From positions 1-13,025 of the forward strand of contig DFGU01000009.1 in NCBI GenBank assembly GCA_002371785.1: 13,025 bases of DNA, given 5' to 3'. Origin of the DNA: Bacteroidales bacterium UBA3742 (GTDB taxonomy: Bacteria; Bacteroidota; Bacteroidia; Bacteroidales; Paludibacteraceae). The notes under the pieces were generated by a model that did no database searches, was not told the origin of the DNA, and was given only the letters and a program-made list of their open reading frames with translations. Both the position numbers and the translations under genes were made by a program. This document shows, one piece after another, positions 1-6,512 of the stretch (position 1 is the first letter of the stretch; each line of letters starts with the position of its first letter).

Positions 1-438
1 CCGGATCGTCCTTTGCCCGTGACATATACCGATCCTACTATCCCGATGATAAAGGCAATGGTGGGCATTAAGAGGCTTACTATGTCGCAGGTAGATAGTA
101 TTGAACGGTCGTACGGCGGCGTGGCAATGGATGATTACCAATATTTTACCCTTTTATCGGACAAGTCTTACTTGGCACGAACATATATTTACGACAAGTC
201 CACAGGCCTGGTAGAATATGTGAAAATAGAGCGCAGTGAGTTAACAGAATGCGCTATTTCTGATCGGGGATGGGAGGAGTGGCAAGATGCAATAGTCGCA
301 GCATTTGGAGGGGAACTCGCTCCCGTCGAATCAACTAATACTAATTTTGTGATGTACGATTCGCCGCGTTTCCGTTTGTGGGTCTGCCAATCTTCCCACG
401 ATAATATTTTAGTGTATTTCCACAATCATCAACCATAG
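1..438 (+). CDS. Hypothetical protein, 5' end outside window
   Basis: The frame is open to the left edge, so the gene probably begins upstream. If it starts inside the window, the first ATG is at 46 (131 residues); a TTG at 13 is also possible. The visible product is soluble, with no signal peptide or membrane segment, and has aromatic-rich stretches near its C-terminus. I recognise no family and see no catalytic motif. It stops 4 bp before the next gene's ATG, so it is very likely co-transcribed with the run of small genes that ends at 3615. The size, AT-rich composition and ORFan character resemble immunity-type genes of Bacteroidales accessory islands, but that is inference from context only. 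Confidence 0.7.
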   Translation, partial: PDRPLPVTYTDPTIPMIKAMVGIKRLTMSQVDSIERSYGGVAMDDYQYFTLLSDKSYLARTYIYDKSTGLVEYVKIERSELTECAISDRGWEEWQDAIVAAFGGELAPVESTNTNFVMYDSPRFRLWVCQSSHDNILVYFHNHQP

Positions 439-442
439 CCAC

Positions 443-1300
443 ATGAAACCTCTCACATCCATATTATTCCTCATCGCCTGCACAGTAGCTCTTTGTCTGC
501 TATCAGGTTGTCAAAAATCGGTTGACCCTATGTATGTCCCTTATCAGTCGTTTGACGAATTCAGCATGACGGAAATAGGTGCAGAGAGTCTGTCTGAACC
601 GCATTTGTTCATCCAACGAACAAAAGACACTATCAAGATTGTGCAGACGGACAACATAAAAGACACCATGGTTTATATCAACAAAGGCAACTACTGGTAT
701 TCGTCCATTCGTGTCCGTTTGGATTACACGTTTTGGTCCAAACTATGGAATCTGGTCACTCCCAATACTCCTACATATGGTTATGACCCCAAACAGATAG
801 ATGTCTATCGTTATATCCGGAAGAATCAGATTGTGGAAGCCTGGTTCTATGACTTGGATGAGAAAAAACAATCCGGCATTGTTGGCATGATGAACGACCA
901 TATATGCGTCTATACACGTCAGACTCCAGCCACATTTCTTGTCCGCTTCTATGCTTTCGACCAGGCTATTGACGAAGCATTGGATTCTGCGATATTCGAT
1001 AGTACTATAATGGGTAAATATTACAAGAATTTCAAACACAAAGAGACGTATCATGCAGGGCAGGCACTGTACGAATACGATTCCTTGGAAAACCAATTGT
1101 TACGGATGAATACATATTACAATGATAGTAGTTTAAATCGGACTGATACCATACCTTTGAATGCTTTGGGCATCTACCATGTACCTGCTTTCGGCTTTTC
1201 ATTTCAGGACGGCCGGTGCGTCAGTAGCACTGAGACTGATGGCAAGCTACGCATAAAAATCTCTTGTACTACATTAGAAACAGCTAGTAATACATTATAA
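443..1300 (+). CDS. Hypothetical lipoprotein, 285 aa
   Basis: The N-terminus is a lipoprotein signal peptide: a charged start, a hydrophobic core (about residues 5-20) and lipobox LSGC with the lipidated Cys at residue 23. The mature protein (about 260 residues) should sit in the outer membrane or face the periplasm. It is rich in Tyr, Asp and Thr and shows no motif I recognise. ATG 443 follows the previous stop by 4 bp, and the next gene follows after 12 bp. Its first 42 bases and a 33-bp stretch near its 3' end (1251-1283) reappear close together at 2491-2562, which is the relic of a deleted paralog. Function unknown. A protective or immunity role in the periplasm is possible but unproven. 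Confidence 0.8.
   Translation: MKPLTSILFLIACTVALCLLSGCQKSVDPMYVPYQSFDEFSMTEIGAESLSEPHLFIQRTKDTIKIVQTDNIKDTMVYINKGNYWYSSIRVRLDYTFWSKLWNLVTPNTPTYGYDPKQIDVYRYIRKNQIVEAWFYDLDEKKQSGIVGMMNDHICVYTRQTPATFLVRFYAFDQAIDEALDSAIFDSTIMGKYYKNFKHKETYHAGQALYEYDSLENQLLRMNTYYNDSSLNRTDTIPLNALGIYHVPAFGFSFQDGRCVSSTETDGKLRIKISCTTLETASNTL
1251..1283 (+). repeat. 33-bp gene-end repeat, copy 1
   Basis: This stretch, coding the KISCTTLET part of the lipoprotein tail, matches 2530-2562 at 32 of 33 bases. The matched segment starts two bases before codon boundary KIS and stops five codons short of the stop. See the relic entry at 2491-2562. Confidence 0.9.
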
Positions 1301-1312
1301 ATTCCTATAACA

Positions 1313-1867
1313 ATGAAAACTCACCGTTTGATTACACTAAATATAGCTTTTAAGTTCTTGATTTGCACGTGCATATGCATGAGCATTATGTCTTGTAAAA
1401 CTTCTTCGACAATTTCTACTCAAGACCCGAGAGAAACTGCGATTCAAATGGTTATAGATGATTGCCTTAAAAAATGCGTATTATGGGGAACTAATAAGGC
1501 AAGGTTATATATACAGCAAAAAGGAGATGTTCTTATGATTTCGGTAACTCCGTATAATGAATGTCCAAACAAGTTCTTATATGATTGGCTTCAAAGAGAT
1601 CTTAATAAAATAACTAAAGCTTCGCCTACTCGGTATGTTGTAAAAAATGGGAAATTATTCTATTGGAATGACCCTGACGTGCCTTTGAGTGAAGATGTGA
1701 TCAAGATGCTAATCAAATATAAATTGGTATTCATGGGGGATCCAGAAGATTATTATTTCATAATATGCGATATAAAATACAAAACATATTATTTTTGTTT
1801 GACAGACTTAAGCCAAAAAAAAGTTACTCGCTCCTGGTCTTTTGAAGATTGTTTGCAATGTCCATGA
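1313..1867 (+). CDS. Hypothetical lipoprotein, 184 aa
   Basis: ATG 1313 opens a basic, then hydrophobic, N-terminus (about residues 10-25). It ends in the lipobox-like IMSC, with the candidate lipidated Cys at residue 28 followed by a Ser/Thr-rich linker. The mature part is a small mixed alpha/beta-looking domain, rich in Lys and Tyr, with several cysteines (for example the DDCLKKC segment). No family recognised. The A+T content is high even for this half of the window. It lies 12 bp after the larger lipoprotein gene and its stop overlaps the next start as ATGA (1864-1867), pointing to translational coupling. Secreted or lipid-anchored location is well supported; the role is unknown. Confidence 0.78.
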   Translation: MKTHRLITLNIAFKFLICTCICMSIMSCKTSSTISTQDPRETAIQMVIDDCLKKCVLWGTNKARLYIQQKGDVLMISVTPYNECPNKFLYDWLQRDLNKITKASPTRYVVKNGKLFYWNDPDVPLSEDVIKMLIKYKLVFMGDPEDYYFIICDIKYKTYYFCLTDLSQKKVTRSWSFEDCLQCP

Positions 1868-2319
1868 TTTATAGATTTTCCATATTTATTACTGGCGATT
1901 CATATTCGCCAATCTCAGATATAGAGTTGCAGGACTTTCCAGTCTATTCGTATTCCGCGTGGAAAAGAAATGATGCGTATCACATGAATGGTCAATCCTT
2001 TTTATACGAATATGGTGGTTCTCAATTACTGCATAATTCAGTTTTCGCAATATCGGAAAAGGAACGGAGTCAAATGGTAGAAGACTTTGTAGATTTTCTG
2101 GACAGGGCCCAACCATTATTGAGGGCTAACGGTGTGGAAGAAATTAAAATTTCTGTTGTTGCATATGTTTCTCAAAACACACATTTTGTTCTGTTTACGA
2201 GAACTGAAATGGATAAGTTATCCCGTATTGATAACATCGTTGTCAGTTTAGATGTATTATGTGTAGAAGAGGAACAGCTAAACAGCATTTATGATGAGTT
2301 GATTCTTGAAAGGAGATAA
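1864..2319 (+). CDS. Small cytosolic protein, possibly DUF4279-like
   Basis: I chose ATG 1864 because it forms an ATGA overlap with the preceding stop. In-frame ATG 1858 and TTG 1849 are alternatives. The product (151 residues) has no signal peptide. It starts with a beta-strand-like segment followed by GDSYSP, has a W-K-R-N-D segment near residue 35, a central helical stretch (SEKERSQMVEDFVDFLDRA), and ends with two strand-like stretches around a T-E-M-D-K-L-S-R helix. This order (strand, GD..P, W-K-x-D, long helix, strand, L-x-x-L-x-x-I helix, strand) is reminiscent of DUF4279 proteins, which occur among immunity-type genes. I hold that resemblance loosely. It belongs to the operon of small genes. 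Confidence 0.72.
   Translation: MIYRFSIFITGDSYSPISDIELQDFPVYSYSAWKRNDAYHMNGQSFLYEYGGSQLLHNSVFAISEKERSQMVEDFVDFLDRAQPLLRANGVEEIKISVVAYVSQNTHFVLFTRTEMDKLSRIDNIVVSLDVLCVEEEQLNSIYDELILERR
2309..2315 (+). promoter_or_regulatory. Strong Shine-Dalgarno site
   Basis: AAAGGAG lies 8 nt before ATG 2324 and partly inside the last codons of the previous gene. Strong Shine-Dalgarno sequences are uncommon in Bacteroidales, so this one decides the start of the 56-residue protein at ATG 2324 rather than the TTG at 2306. Confidence 0.65.
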
Positions 2320-2323
2320 TACG

Positions 2324-2494
2324 ATGAAAAATTATAGATATAGACGAGAGTATGCTCATGGCGACAAGCGCATGGTTTATTATTTGCATACGCACATGGA
2401 CGTCCCATGCTCCTTAGGATGGGATGCGGACGACCTGAAACAATTTTCAAATGAGAATCGAAGCCTTAGTATTTATGTGGGAATAGAATCATGA
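2324..2494 (+). CDS. Small basic protein, 56 aa
   Basis: This very short gene is placed by a good ribosome-binding site 8 nt upstream of ATG 2324, and it ends in an ATGA overlap with the relic at 2491. The product starts with a Tyr/Arg-rich patch (NYRYRREY), followed by a His- and Tyr-containing strand and an acidic C-terminal half. It has no signal peptide and no recognised domain. Given the decayed gene immediately after it, this could itself be the truncated N-terminus of a once longer protein. The clean spacing (4 bp after the previous stop) and the ribosome site argue that it is still translated. Confidence 0.55.
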   Translation: MKNYRYRREYAHGDKRMVYYLHTHMDVPCSLGWDADDLKQFSNENRSLSIYVGIES

Positions 2495-2562
2495 AGCATC
2501 TTGCACCCATATTACTCCTCATCGCCAGCGCATGAAAATCTCTTGTACTACATTAGAAACAG
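2491..2562 (+). pseudogene. Relic of a second lipoprotein gene, internally deleted
   Basis: ATG 2491 starts a signal-peptide-like 14-codon frame (MKHLAPILLLIASA) that stops at 2533-2535. Its 42 bases match the start of the lipoprotein gene at 443 at 34 positions. Directly behind, 2530-2562 matches the 3' end of that same gene (1251-1283) at 32 of 33 positions, but out of frame with the signal peptide. A roughly 850-bp gene is therefore reduced to its two ends, joined in about 70 bp. A second ATGA at 2532 opens a 15-codon frame that carries the tail. It probably encodes nothing functional now, but it documents an earlier duplicate and a large deletion. Confidence 0.75.
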
Positions 2563-2590
2563 ATGGAGAAAAACGATAGCGAATAGTCTT

Positions 2591-3133
2591 ATGCACACTT
2601 TGTATAAATCAATATCGCTCGCAATGCTAACAGGAATATTTCTGTTTTCCGGCTATTTATTGTTCGGGAACGATATTCCTGTGCTCGAATGCATCTTGCT
2701 GGCCGCTATGAGTCTAGGAATATACATGATTGCAAGATCCAAATATCGACCTCTTGTGAGAATAGCGATAATCATAGTCGTCTCCGCAATATATCATCTG
2801 CAAATCATCAATATATGCGTTGATGTCGAATACGGCCCTGTTCTGTTTCTTAACAATGATAAGATGTTGGTTTTATGCACCTTGTGTTATGTGTATAGTT
2901 TGTGCCAACAATGGACCGTTCTATTTGACGCGCCGCGCAAACGACAATGGAAGATCGCCCAATTATGCGTGATACTTATAGCTGTAGGGGCGGCTTCTGC
3001 CTTGTTCGTAAATGACTTTTATTCTAAACTGTCTCATCTATACCTATATATTCTTCCGCTGTTCCATTATCTGTCAATAATCGTTGCCTATATAGCGCTA
3101 CAGATAGAGAAGAAATCTAACGAATCACTCTAA
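2591..3133 (+). CDS. Polytopic membrane protein, 180 aa
   Basis: ATG 2591 is chosen because the frame further upstream (to TTG 2501) runs through the relic at 2491-2562 and reads as non-protein-like. The product shows about six hydrophobic segments (roughly residues 8-25, 31-48, 55-77, 91-110, 120-140 and 150-172) with short, mostly basic loops, the most basic being APRKRQWK near 114-121. It should be an inner-membrane protein. No transporter or enzyme motif is visible and I recognise no family. The stop is 2 bp before the next ATG. Small polytopic proteins of this size are frequent immunity proteins against membrane-acting toxins, but that role is only an inference. Confidence 0.72.
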   Translation: MHTLYKSISLAMLTGIFLFSGYLLFGNDIPVLECILLAAMSLGIYMIARSKYRPLVRIAIIIVVSAIYHLQIINICVDVEYGPVLFLNNDKMLVLCTLCYVYSLCQQWTVLFDAPRKRQWKIAQLCVILIAVGAASALFVNDFYSKLSHLYLYILPLFHYLSIIVAYIALQIEKKSNESL

Positions 3134-3135
3134 TC

Positions 3136-3615
3136 ATGAAACCTTCACAGATCTTGCTTATAACAGGAGGAATAGTAGCTGCTTTATACCTGTCCTTCTT
3201 ATTGTGTACTCGGGACTTCTATTGTATAAACAACGTCCCAATTACCATATACAACGAAACTGTTATTTTGGGACGGTTCTATTGCGGCTTCACGCATCCG
3301 GCAACCGATTATATTATCCTGGAGACTCACTCGGTTGCTGAAGAATTGTATTTTTATAACGAGAAAGAGTTTGACCTGTTTACAGCTTCGCATCCAAAGA
3401 TGAGTTTACACAAATTCTCTTGTAAATCCATATGCTATTTGGGAGAAACATCAATCGATGAATTTGAGAAAAACCATCCCAAGGAGAATGCATATATATG
3501 CATGAATATGTATTGGGATTGGGGACATTTTTGGCCCTTGATATATTATAAAACGAAAGACGGCAAATTGAAGTATCTTCATCATCGAGGATTTTTCCGT
3601 TGGGATTTCCAATGA
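3136..3615 (+). CDS. Membrane-anchored hypothetical protein, 159 aa
   Basis: ATG 3136 begins a short basic start and one hydrophobic segment (about residues 5-24). The small C-terminal domain, which probably faces the periplasm, is rich in Tyr, His and Trp. A central helical stretch (TSIDEFEKNHPKEN) is followed by aromatic segments and the ending YLHHRGFFRWDF. The last 47 coding bases (3563-3609) recur almost unchanged at 6060-6106, behind another gene. It is the final gene of the operon; a factor-independent terminator starts 10 bp after the stop. Family and function are unknown. Confidence 0.78.
   Translation: MKPSQILLITGGIVAALYLSFLLCTRDFYCINNVPITIYNETVILGRFYCGFTHPATDYIILETHSVAEELYFYNEKEFDLFTASHPKMSLHKFSCKSICYLGETSIDEFEKNHPKENAYICMNMYWDWGHFWPLIYYKTKDGKLKYLHHRGFFRWDFQ
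3563..3609 (+). repeat. 47-bp gene-end repeat, copy 1
   Basis: This segment codes the C-terminal KLKYLHHRGFFRWDF of the gene ending at 3615. It matches 6060-6106 at 44 of 47 positions, in direct orientation about 2.5 kb apart. Confidence 0.92.
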
Positions 3616-3624
3616 TTCTTTCTA

Positions 3625-3656
3625 CACCCGGCCCATCACCGGTCGGGTGATTTTTT
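3625..3656 (+). terminator. Rho-independent terminator
   Basis: A GC-rich inverted repeat lies immediately before TTTTTT (3651-3656). Two pairings are possible: CACCCG (3625-3630) with CGGGTG (3644-3649), or TCACC (3636-3640) with GGTGA (3646-3650). It closes the operon of small genes and separates it from the Bro-N promoter. Confidence 0.8.
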
Positions 3657-3683
3657 GTCTCTGCTGCCACATAAACACAGATT

Positions 3684-3698
3684 CAAAAACGATTTTTG
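3684..3698. promoter_or_regulatory. Inverted repeat upstream of Bro-N promoter
   Basis: CAAAAA-CGA-TTTTTG is a perfect 6-bp inverted repeat with a 3-base centre, 9 bp upstream of the -33 element. It could be an operator, perhaps for the Bro-N protein itself, but short AT-rich palindromes arise often by chance. Confidence 0.25.
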
Positions 3699-3706
3699 CA
3701 GAAATA

Positions 3707-3738
3707 TTTGCATTTTTCAGAAAAAAGTAGTAACTTTG
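3707..3738 (+). promoter_or_regulatory. Bacteroidetes-type promoter of the Bro-N gene
   Basis: TTTG (3707-3710), a 20-nt spacer and TAACTTTG (3731-3738) match the sigma-ABfr consensus TTTG-N19/21-TAnnTTTG. The Bro-N ATG is 22 bp downstream, leaving a short leader. Confidence 0.85.
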
Positions 3739-3759
3739 CAGCCAAAATAAGATACTACT

Positions 3760-4644
3760 ATGGAAGACAATTTTGCTATACAACTTTTCGAGGGTAAGAA
3801 AGTCCGCATCGTCTGGGATGAGGAGCAGGAGAAGTACTATTTCTCAGTTGTAGATATAGTACAAGTGTTAACAGGTAGTTTCGACTATCAACAAGCTCGT
3901 AAGTATTGGAAAGTACTGAAAGGCAGGCTCATAAAGGAGGGAAATGAAACGGTAACAAATTGTTACCAGTTGAAATTACCTGCTGCTGATGGGAAGAAAC
4001 GTTTGACAGATATGGCTGATTTACAAGGCATTTTCCGTATCATTCAGTCCGTTCCGTCCAAGAAGGCGGAGCCCGTCAAGCAGTGGCTTGCACAATTGGG
4101 ACAGCAGCGTATCGACCAGATGATAGACCCCGAGTTGACCTTCCAGATGGCCGTTGAGGACTATCGTCGTCAGGGCTATTCCGACAAGTGGATCAACGAG
4201 CGCATGCGTTCCATAGAGATGCGCAAAGAATTGACCGACGAATGGCAACGCGCAGGCATCACGGAGCACCGGGACTTTGCTATCCTGACCAACGTACTTA
4301 CCAAGGCCTGGAGCGGCATGACTACCGGTGAGTACAAGCGCCATAAGGGACTGACGAAGGAGAACTTGCGCGACAACATGACCAATATCGAACTCGCGCT
4401 CAATACGCTTGCCGAGGTGGCAACCACCGAACTCTCGCGTCAGCGCAATCCGCAAGGTATGCTCGAAAGCCAGCAGGCAGCACAAGCCGGAGGCAAAGTG
4501 GCGAAGAACGCTCGTGAAGATCTGGAGCGTCAGTTAGGTCGCTCTGTCATCTCGTCTGAAAGAGCTTCGGATTATCTCCGCCCCATCGAAGACGCTCCTG
4601 CGCAGGAATTGCCTGTCGACGAAGAACAAAAGGATAAATCATAA
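3760..4644 (+). CDS. Bro-N domain (phage antirepressor-like) protein
   Basis: About residues 1-115 look like a Bro-N domain: an opening strand FAIQLFEGKKVRIVWDEEQ, then YYFSVVDIVQVLTGS (the usual F-x-x-x-D-V-x-x-x-L), and a helix with KYWKVLKGRLIKEG. Bro-N domains bind DNA in baculovirus and phage proteins and are common as stand-alone genes in gut Bacteroidales. The rest is mostly helical and charged, with a Lys/Arg-rich patch (EYKRHKGLTKENLRDN) and a C-terminal GGKVAKNAREDLERQLG stretch. That stretch is reminiscent of the C-terminal part of DinD-like proteins, where the V-G-x-x-V-R element sits. Length (294 residues) is normal for these. It has its own promoter and is the first gene of the unit reaching 6055. 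DNA binding is likely; the target is unknown. Confidence 0.82.
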   Translation: MEDNFAIQLFEGKKVRIVWDEEQEKYYFSVVDIVQVLTGSFDYQQARKYWKVLKGRLIKEGNETVTNCYQLKLPAADGKKRLTDMADLQGIFRIIQSVPSKKAEPVKQWLAQLGQQRIDQMIDPELTFQMAVEDYRRQGYSDKWINERMRSIEMRKELTDEWQRAGITEHRDFAILTNVLTKAWSGMTTGEYKRHKGLTKENLRDNMTNIELALNTLAEVATTELSRQRNPQGMLESQQAAQAGGKVAKNAREDLERQLGRSVISSERASDYLRPIEDAPAQELPVDEEQKDKS

Positions 4645-4681
4645 TATTTAATATTTACATTTTCCAGAAAAATTGAAATCG

Positions 4682-5206
4682 ATGGAGAGTATCATAAAAA
4701 ATATAGGTTGTAAGACAATCATACTGACCTTAATTGCTCCTCTGATATTGTTCATAGGATATTTCTTCTATTATTGCAAAATAGAACGCAATTATATTGA
4801 GTTGGAGGAGGGGAAAATTATTACGGTGTGGAATAATTATATCATATTTGATAGGTATTGGTATCCGTTTTATCCTAAAAAAAATTATATTTATGTTGAC
4901 AATACTTACGAAGAGTTCTATGATATAAGTTTCACAATAACGCAAGATTCAATCGTGGGAGTATGGTGCACTCAACCTGTCAGAATATGTGGCGTTGACA
5001 ATATCAAAGGTAGTGATGAATATATAGGCTACAAGAAACGAGAAGATTGGAAGCGCCAATATGATTTTGCAAACGTAACAAATGTACGAAGAGATAGTCT
5101 CTCCTTAGAATTCAGTTATCAACTATGGTATCCGTGTTCTTTGCAGAAGGGCATGTATGTATACAGAACGAATAAGGGACTTATCAAGAAGAGTTTTTGT
5201 GATTAG
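4682..5206 (+). CDS. Membrane-anchored hypothetical protein, 174 aa
   Basis: ATG 4682 is preferred over the in-frame TTG at 4673. One strong membrane segment lies at about residues 13-33, followed by a polar domain of about 140 residues. That domain is very rich in Tyr, Trp, Asn and Ile (for example DRYWYPFYPKKNYIYVDN), probably a beta-rich module outside the cytoplasmic membrane. It contains three cysteines but no motif that I can assign. The gene is markedly AT-rich compared with the Bro-N gene 37 bp upstream, which suggests a different origin. It is followed after 27 bp by the duplicated-domain protein gene. Function unknown. Confidence 0.75.
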   Translation: MESIIKNIGCKTIILTLIAPLILFIGYFFYYCKIERNYIELEEGKIITVWNNYIIFDRYWYPFYPKKNYIYVDNTYEEFYDISFTITQDSIVGVWCTQPVRICGVDNIKGSDEYIGYKKREDWKRQYDFANVTNVRRDSLSLEFSYQLWYPCSLQKGMYVYRTNKGLIKKSFCD

Positions 5207-5233
5207 CAGGTCTACAAAATTTAAGTGCGACTT

Positions 5234-6055
5234 ATGAATAGATATTATATTTTAATTTTGTTTGTCGTTCAAATAATGACATCCGCGATGATGGCGGAAG
5301 AACGGAGATCCTACATGGGATACACATTTACAGAATCGAAATGGGAAGATTTTTGGGAGACTCGTTGTGGCACATCACTTGTAAAATTAGACAGCGCAAC
5401 ATCCTGTTATGCAATTTATTATAAAGGAAGCGCGATGCCTACGCCGCTTTATGAACGGCATATTAAAGAAATAGAGAATGTAACACGAATAGATTCCTCC
5501 GAAACATACCACTCATATCTTGGAAGGTCAACAGACGGAACATATTTTGTAGAGAAACAATTTTATAAACGACCGACAGGAGAGGGAATATTGTTTTATC
5601 AGATTCCGAAAGAGTATTATGAGGAGGTCCTTGGACGACTCGGTCGACAAGGGTATCTTCCGTTGGAGTTGTTTCGAGATTCGTTATTAAGATTAATGGA
5701 TTATAAACTAACAGGAGTATTGTGGGATAGATACGAAGAGGGGTATAGCGGCTGTGCTCTTGTTAATCTGGACTATGCAAAATCTTGTTTGGTTAATTTC
5801 TTTAACGGAGCAATGATGGGCACTCCTCTATATCTTAGTCAAATAACGGGAATAGAGAACGTAGAACATTCTAACACGTCCACGGGCGAATTGTATTATG
5901 GAAAATCAACAGACGGAACATTCTTCGTGGAAAAAGAATTTTACGAAAATCTGCACGGAATGCCGCAAGGCTTGATTATGTTTGGGATACCGGAGGTCTG
6001 TTATGAAGAGGTACTGCGGCGAATAACATCTTTACCTTATCTCCCGATTGAATAG
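5234..6055 (+). CDS. Secreted protein of two tandem homologous domains
   Basis: ATG 5234 gives a signal peptide of about 21 residues ending SAMMA before EERRS; GTG 5225 is an in-frame alternative. The mature protein consists of two copies of one domain of about 120 residues (about 27-145 and 153-273). Both copies carry TPLY (70-73, 197-200), IENV (80-83, 207-210), a STDGT-aromatic-FVEK segment (99-108, 225-234), IP-x-x-x-YEEVL (124-133, 252-261) and the end YLP-x-E. The repeats are diverged overall but tight over the STDGT block, which is the best guess for the functional site. No family recognised. The stop is followed in the same frame by the copied tail of another gene (6056-6172). Confidence 0.82.
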   Translation: MNRYYILILFVVQIMTSAMMAEERRSYMGYTFTESKWEDFWETRCGTSLVKLDSATSCYAIYYKGSAMPTPLYERHIKEIENVTRIDSSETYHSYLGRSTDGTYFVEKQFYKRPTGEGILFYQIPKEYYEEVLGRLGRQGYLPLELFRDSLLRLMDYKLTGVLWDRYEEGYSGCALVNLDYAKSCLVNFFNGAMMGTPLYLSQITGIENVEHSNTSTGELYYGKSTDGTFFVEKEFYENLHGMPQGLIMFGIPEVCYEEVLRRITSLPYLPIE

Positions 6056-6172
6056 AATAGCAAATTGAACTATCTTCATCATCGAGGCTTTTCCCGTTGG
6101 GATTTCTCAACGGATCAGATTCCCATGGTTTACAACTACCCATTTTTTGCCCACAAAATATACGATTTTTAA
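6056..6172 (+). pseudogene. Gene-end relic in frame behind the two-domain gene
   Basis: Directly after the TAG at 6053-6055, the same reading frame continues for 38 codons to TAA 6170-6172. It begins with SKLNYLHHRGFSRWDF, almost the C-terminus of the protein ending at 3615. The first 47 bp (6060-6106) are 94% identical to that gene's end and the rest is new. There is no start codon of its own nearby, so this is most simply the remaining 3' end of a deleted paralog, fused behind the present gene. Readthrough of the TAG would append it. Confidence 0.65.
6060..6106 (+). repeat. 47-bp gene-end repeat, copy 2
   Basis: Direct copy of 3563-3609 with three substitutions. Two of them change the encoded residue (K to N and F to S in the Y-L-H-H-R-G-F block); the third, also coding, changes the base in the following Gly codon. 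Confidence 0.9.
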
Positions 6173-6289
6173 GATTTGTTTCCATGCTCAAGTATGGGGC
6201 TTGTCATAGTTAAGTCCAGTTAATCCTAGACTTTTCCCCTTACGTCACCCTAATCACACCATATCAATCTCCATTTAGTACGTCCCCTT

Positions 6290-6309
6290 GACGACGAGTC
6301 AGCGTCGTC
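6290..6309. repeat. 7-bp perfect inverted repeat
   Basis: GACGACG (6290-6296) and CGTCGTC (6303-6309) are separated by 6 bases. It could form a hairpin in RNA, but no T-run follows, so it is not a standard terminator. Confidence 0.6.
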
Positions 6310-6336
6310 TATATCGCATACCTAAGCCCTGTCTAA

Positions 6337-6369
6337 CGTTAGTTATTCGTTAGATATTCGTTGGTTATT
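6337..6369 (+). repeat. Three 11-bp tandem units
   Basis: Units CGTTAGTTATT, CGTTAGATATT and CGTTGGTTATT follow each other without gaps, each differing from the first by one base. The first overlaps the 10-bp palindrome CTAACGTTAG (6333-6342). Confidence 0.85.
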
Positions 6370-6401
6370 AGCCTTACCACAGGCTCACCATAGCCCCTTC
6401 G

Positions 6402-6429
6402 ACAATCCACAATCGATAATCCCTAATCG
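6402..6429 (+). repeat. Four 7-bp imperfect tandem units
   Basis: Units ACAATCC, ACAATCG, ATAATCC and CTAATCG share the core AATC at a constant 7-bp spacing. Confidence 0.7.
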
Positions 6430-6438
6430 ATTTTTTCG

Positions 6439-6462
6439 TGACGGTTTGACGGTTTGACGGTT
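6439..6462 (+). repeat. Three perfect 8-bp units (TGACGGTT)
   Basis: TGACGGTT is repeated three times without change. Related words appear on the other strand near 6602-6612. Confidence 0.92.
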
Positions 6463-6474
6463 TTCTTTTTTACG

Positions 6475-6498
6475 TGTCGCTTTGTCGCTATGTCGCTC
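6475..6498 (+). repeat. Three 8-bp units (TGTCGCTN)
   Basis: TGTCGCTT, TGTCGCTA and TGTCGCTC are contiguous. TATGTCGCT at 6489-6497 is perfectly complementary to AGCGACATA at 6618-6626, so the two sites could pair. Confidence 0.9.
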
Positions 6499-6512
6499 TT
6501 GCTTTTTTTGCA

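Noticed and set aside
2501..2590. Longer N-terminus of the polytopic membrane protein from TTG 2501
   Set aside because: These 30 codons overlap the decayed gene in another frame and give a non-hydrophobic, unlikely N-terminus. ATG 2591 leads straight into the first membrane segment.
1..6170. Mobile element genes or a toxin gene in the accessory half
   Set aside because: I looked for transposase, integrase, relaxase, Rhs or other toxin signatures on both strands and saw none. The Bro-N gene alone does not prove a prophage.
6290..6309. Hairpin as terminator of the Bro-N unit
   Set aside because: The stem is good but no T-run follows, and it is 235 bp beyond the last stop.
6331..6344. GTCTAAC followed by GTTAGTT, resembling integron attC ends
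   Set aside because: The two words abut as a short palindrome and do not bracket a cassette. The GTTRRRY side does not match fully, and no integrase or cassette array is present.
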